Position numbers and translations under genes: made by a program. The notes beneath the pieces were generated by a model. That model searched no databases. It saw only the letters and a list, made by a program, of their open reading frames with translations, and had not been told where the DNA came from. Below, in pieces: positions 61,589 through 64,000 of a stretch of 64,000 bases of DNA. Location of the stretch: NCBI RefSeq assembly GCF_020831925.1, contig NZ_JAFIFQ010000010.1:1-64000 (forward strand), read 5' to 3'. Every line of letters begins with the position of its first letter. Position 1 is the first letter of the stretch. The DNA is from Alkalimonas sp. Its GTDB lineage: Bacteria; Pseudomonadota; Gammaproteobacteria; Enterobacterales; Alteromonadaceae.

Positions 61589-63877
61589 ATGACGTTTCGC
61601 TTGACCAGCCTGGCGATAGGCTGCCTGATGGCCCTACTTTGTGTCCAGCCCTCTGGTATAGCTGCAAAAATACCGGAAACGCTATCGGAAGCGACACCGC
61701 TCAGTTGTTATGCTCCGCTGATTCAACCTGCAGCGTTTGCGAACCTTGATCGTACCAACAATCAGGTGCGTATCGAATCCGAAGGATTGCGGCTTAGTAA
61801 TAATCAATATGCCAGCTTTGATGGGGCTGTTCAGGTCAGCTATCGTGATACCTTGTTGCAAGCACCTCAAGCTAGTTACGACCAGAGCAAACAACAAATT
61901 CTGGCTCAAGGAGGCATCGATTATTTCAGCTCCGCCATTGCCGTGCGCAGTCAACAATTTCGAGCTGATCTCGCCACTAATCGGGTCGAATTATCAGAAG
62001 CACATTATCAGTTGGTTGAGCAGGCAGGTCGAGGAGCGGCAGAGGTTCTGTCAGTCACTGAGCGACAACTGCAATTGGAGCGCGCCAACTTTACTGCCTG
62101 TCCGGACGGGGATAACAGCTGGGCTTTGCATGCAAACCGCATTCAACTGAACGCCGATGAAGGCTGGGGTGAAGCCTGGCATACCGTATTTAGGGTTCAT
62201 GATGTTCCAGTCTTGTATTTGCCCTACCTGTCATTTCCTATCTCCGATGAACGTCGCTCAGGCTTGCTTTTGCCCAAGGTGAGTAACTCGCAACGGTTGG
62301 GTGTGGATTTAGAGTTACCCTATTATCTGAACTTGGCACCAAATTACGATATGACGCTAACGCCTCGGTTAATGACGAATCGAGGCTTTCAGTTAAAATC
62401 TGAGTTTCGTTATCTGACGGAAGCACATCAGGGACTGATGCATCTGGAATACATGCACAAGGATCAAGATAGATCAGAGCTGGGCAAACGCTATCTGGGT
62501 CACTATCAGCAACTTAGTGACTTAAACCCTCGCTGGCGCGCGACTGTCGATGTGACTGAAATAAGTGATGATGCTTATCTCAGCGAGCTGGGTTCCGATC
62601 ATGTTAACCCCACCGATACGCAATTACTAAAGCAAGCGAACCTCTCTTATTTTGGCGATCAAATGCTAGCACGCTTGCAGTTGCAAGGGTTCTCGGTACT
62701 GGGTGACTATGACAAAGCCTATATGGCAGTACCTCAACTGGAAGTTCGGGCAGCAGAGGCCCTGCAACTTGCCTGGTTTGAACTCGATTGGCACGCAAAC
62801 TATACCCACTTTCGCAACGATGCCGCCCTGATCCACTCTGCGCATCGCACCCATCTGGAACCAGAGCTCAGGCTGCCCTGGATCACTCCGGGCGCTGAGT
62901 TGGTGGCTGAAGCCAGCCTAATGCATACCCGCTACCAGCAGAATAGCCATCAATTTTTACCGCAGGAAAATAGTCGGGTACAACGTACCTTGCCCAAGTT
63001 CCGTTTGCGTGCTCAACTTAACTTTGAGCGTCCGTTGCAAGGTAGCTCAGAAGGCGGCATCCAGACATTAGAGCCACAACTGCAATATCTTTATGTACCT
63101 TACAGAGACCAGCGCAACATTGGCTTGTACGACACCACCCGGCTACAGGATGACTACTATGGACTTTTCCGTCAGAACCGCTTTTCGGGCCTGGATCGCA
63201 TTAACGAAGCGAATCAACTGACCTTAGGCGCAACCAGCCGAATTTATGATGGCTCTGATCGAGAGCTGTTTCGTTTTAGTCTGGGCCAGATTATTTTTCT
63301 GGAATCACCCACAGAGCAGGATGATCCCCACCAGCAAAATCTGACCAGTATTGAGTCGATGCTAGCCGCAGAGGCTATGTGGCAATGGCACCATCGTTGG
63401 TTTGTCAGTGCCGGTGTGCAGTACGACAGTGATAGCCGCACTCTGGTCAAAAGCAATGCCACTCTGGATTACCGCGGCAGTGACAAAAAGCTGTTTCAGT
63501 TGAACCATCGATACAGTCAGGCAGTCTCAGACTACGAAATCAGTCAGATTGGTTTGCTGGGTACCTTGCCAGTTGCTGATGAATGGCAACTGGTCGCCAG
63601 TTATTATTACGACTTAAAGCGCAGCCAGTTACTGGATGCGCATCTCGGGTTACAATTTGAGTCCTGTTGCTGGGCAGTCCGTGTTGTCGCAAGACGACAA
63701 ATTATGGCAGAACTGGGTAGAGAGCCATTTGACTTCGCTGCACCCAGACGCTTTGATCACGGTATTTCGCTGCAATTTGTGTTAAAAGGCTTTGGTGATA
63801 ATGCTGGTTTTGCCGTCACAGACATGTTATCTAATGGCATCTTCAGCTATCGCCGTCCATATTTATTGAATAATTAG
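61589..63877 (+). CDS. lptD: LPS assembly outer-membrane protein LptD
   Basis: 762 residues: signal peptide (about 1-26), N-terminal OstA jellyroll domain (about 50-200) and a large C-terminal barrel. The four cysteines for the two interdomain disulphides are at C40, C171 and C693-C694, matching the E. coli pattern. With LptE it inserts LPS into the outer leaflet. surA follows 11 bp later. Confidence 0.97.
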   Translation: MTFRLTSLAIGCLMALLCVQPSGIAAKIPETLSEATPLSCYAPLIQPAAFANLDRTNNQVRIESEGLRLSNNQYASFDGAVQVSYRDTLLQAPQASYDQSKQQILAQGGIDYFSSAIAVRSQQFRADLATNRVELSEAHYQLVEQAGRGAAEVLSVTERQLQLERANFTACPDGDNSWALHANRIQLNADEGWGEAWHTVFRVHDVPVLYLPYLSFPISDERRSGLLLPKVSNSQRLGVDLELPYYLNLAPNYDMTLTPRLMTNRGFQLKSEFRYLTEAHQGLMHLEYMHKDQDRSELGKRYLGHYQQLSDLNPRWRATVDVTEISDDAYLSELGSDHVNPTDTQLLKQANLSYFGDQMLARLQLQGFSVLGDYDKAYMAVPQLEVRAAEALQLAWFELDWHANYTHFRNDAALIHSAHRTHLEPELRLPWITPGAELVAEASLMHTRYQQNSHQFLPQENSRVQRTLPKFRLRAQLNFERPLQGSSEGGIQTLEPQLQYLYVPYRDQRNIGLYDTTRLQDDYYGLFRQNRFSGLDRINEANQLTLGATSRIYDGSDRELFRFSLGQIIFLESPTEQDDPHQQNLTSIESMLAAEAMWQWHHRWFVSAGVQYDSDSRTLVKSNATLDYRGSDKKLFQLNHRYSQAVSDYEISQIGLLGTLPVADEWQLVASYYYDLKRSQLLDAHLGLQFESCCWAVRVVARRQIMAELGREPFDFAAPRRFDHGISLQFVLKGFGDNAGFAVTDMLSNGIFSYRRPYLLNN

Positions 63878-63888
63878 TGTAGGGGTTT

Positions 63889-64000
63889 ATGAGATTATTG
63901 TCCTGTATTGTACTTGTCGGTTGCTTGCTGTCCGGGCCTCAGAGCCATGGCGCTGAGCGGGAGATCGATCGGATCGCAGCCATTGTTGATAGTGGTGTAG
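63889..64000 (+). CDS. surA: Periplasmic chaperone SurA, N-terminal fragment
   Basis: 37 residues before the window ends: a signal peptide (about 1-22) then E-I-D-R-I-A-A-I-V-D-S-G-V, the usual start of mature SurA (V-D-x-V-A-A-V-V-N). The order lptD-surA supports it. SurA escorts outer-membrane proteins, LptD included. Confidence 0.9.
   Translation, partial: MRLLSCIVLVGCLLSGPQSHGAEREIDRIAAIVDSGV

Noticed and set aside
1..64000. Search by eye for tRNA, rRNA, CRISPR arrays, insertion sequences, prophage or integron parts
   Set aside because: No repeats with spacers, no transposase or integrase motifs and no recognisable RNA gene were seen; short non-coding RNAs could still be missed by eye.

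Overview
The window looks like a chromosomal segment of a free-living, motile, aerobic gammaproteobacterium of the Alteromonadales/Chromatiales type; a Rheinheimera- or Alishewanella-like organism is my best guess from memory. Evidence for this is the conserved gene order rapA-rluA and djlA/lptD/surA, the MtfA, RmuC and Blc homologues, many chemotaxis and c-di-GMP proteins, a large TonB-dependent receptor, and a GlyGly-CTERM-like sorting tail. I see no rRNA, tRNA, CRISPR array, transposase, integrase or phage gene, and codon and base use look even throughout.

Layout. 1-15.3 kb: the end of a GGDEF protein, a chemoreceptor, a two-gene nucleotide-salvage unit (AMP/thymidine phosphorylase-like plus PRPP-synthetase-like), small housekeeping genes (DUF2805, Blc, MtfA, TerB-like), a MocR-type regulator divergent from an EamA exporter, and a TetR-RND efflux unit with a perfect palindromic operator candidate. 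15.3-30.3 kb: a muropeptide/N-acetylmuramic-acid utilisation locus. The minus strand reads nagZ-like, amiE/yfeW-like, SSS symporter, murK-like, murQ, lysA, murR-like. The divergent plus strand carries a DUF819 membrane protein and an L-Ala-D/L-Glu epimerase, and a TonB-dependent receptor closes the locus. Copies of a GAAT-N5-ATTC box lie in front of lysA, in the nagZ/DUF819 divergent region and upstream of the receptor, suggesting one regulon run by the RpiR-type protein.

30.3-38.4 kb: rmuC, an Aer-like redox receptor behind a perfect FNR-type box, a PAS-GGDEF-EAL phosphodiesterase overlapping it, a small membrane protein and an S9 peptidase. 38.4-45.1 kb: a patatin/POTRA/barrel protein (PlpD-like), then a tightly coupled operon of a cupredoxin-like secreted protein, a GGDEF-EAL sensor, a DUF3034 outer-membrane protein and a truncated-haemoglobin lipoprotein. 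45.1-51.9 kb: a diguanylate cyclase, a 2-hydroxyacid dehydrogenase, a TPR receptor with a degenerate cyclase-like end, a pseudouridine synthase, and a sorted surface protein coupled to a transglutaminase-like protein. 51.9-64 kb: PhoH, RapA, RluA, OmpA-like, DUF3530, a lipoprotein, a voltage-gated cation channel, DjlA, LptD and the start of SurA.

The strongest candidate for an underdescribed system is the muropeptide locus. Its parts describe a route from outer-membrane uptake of cell-wall fragments, through periplasmic removal of GlcNAc and peptide, to cytoplasmic GlcNAc-6-P, plus epimerisation of L-Ala-D-Glu and decarboxylation of diaminopimelate to lysine. The second is the copper-protein/c-di-GMP/globin operon. 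Coordinates, motifs and overlaps were read from the sequence; functions come from family knowledge; regulon and pathway links are inference.
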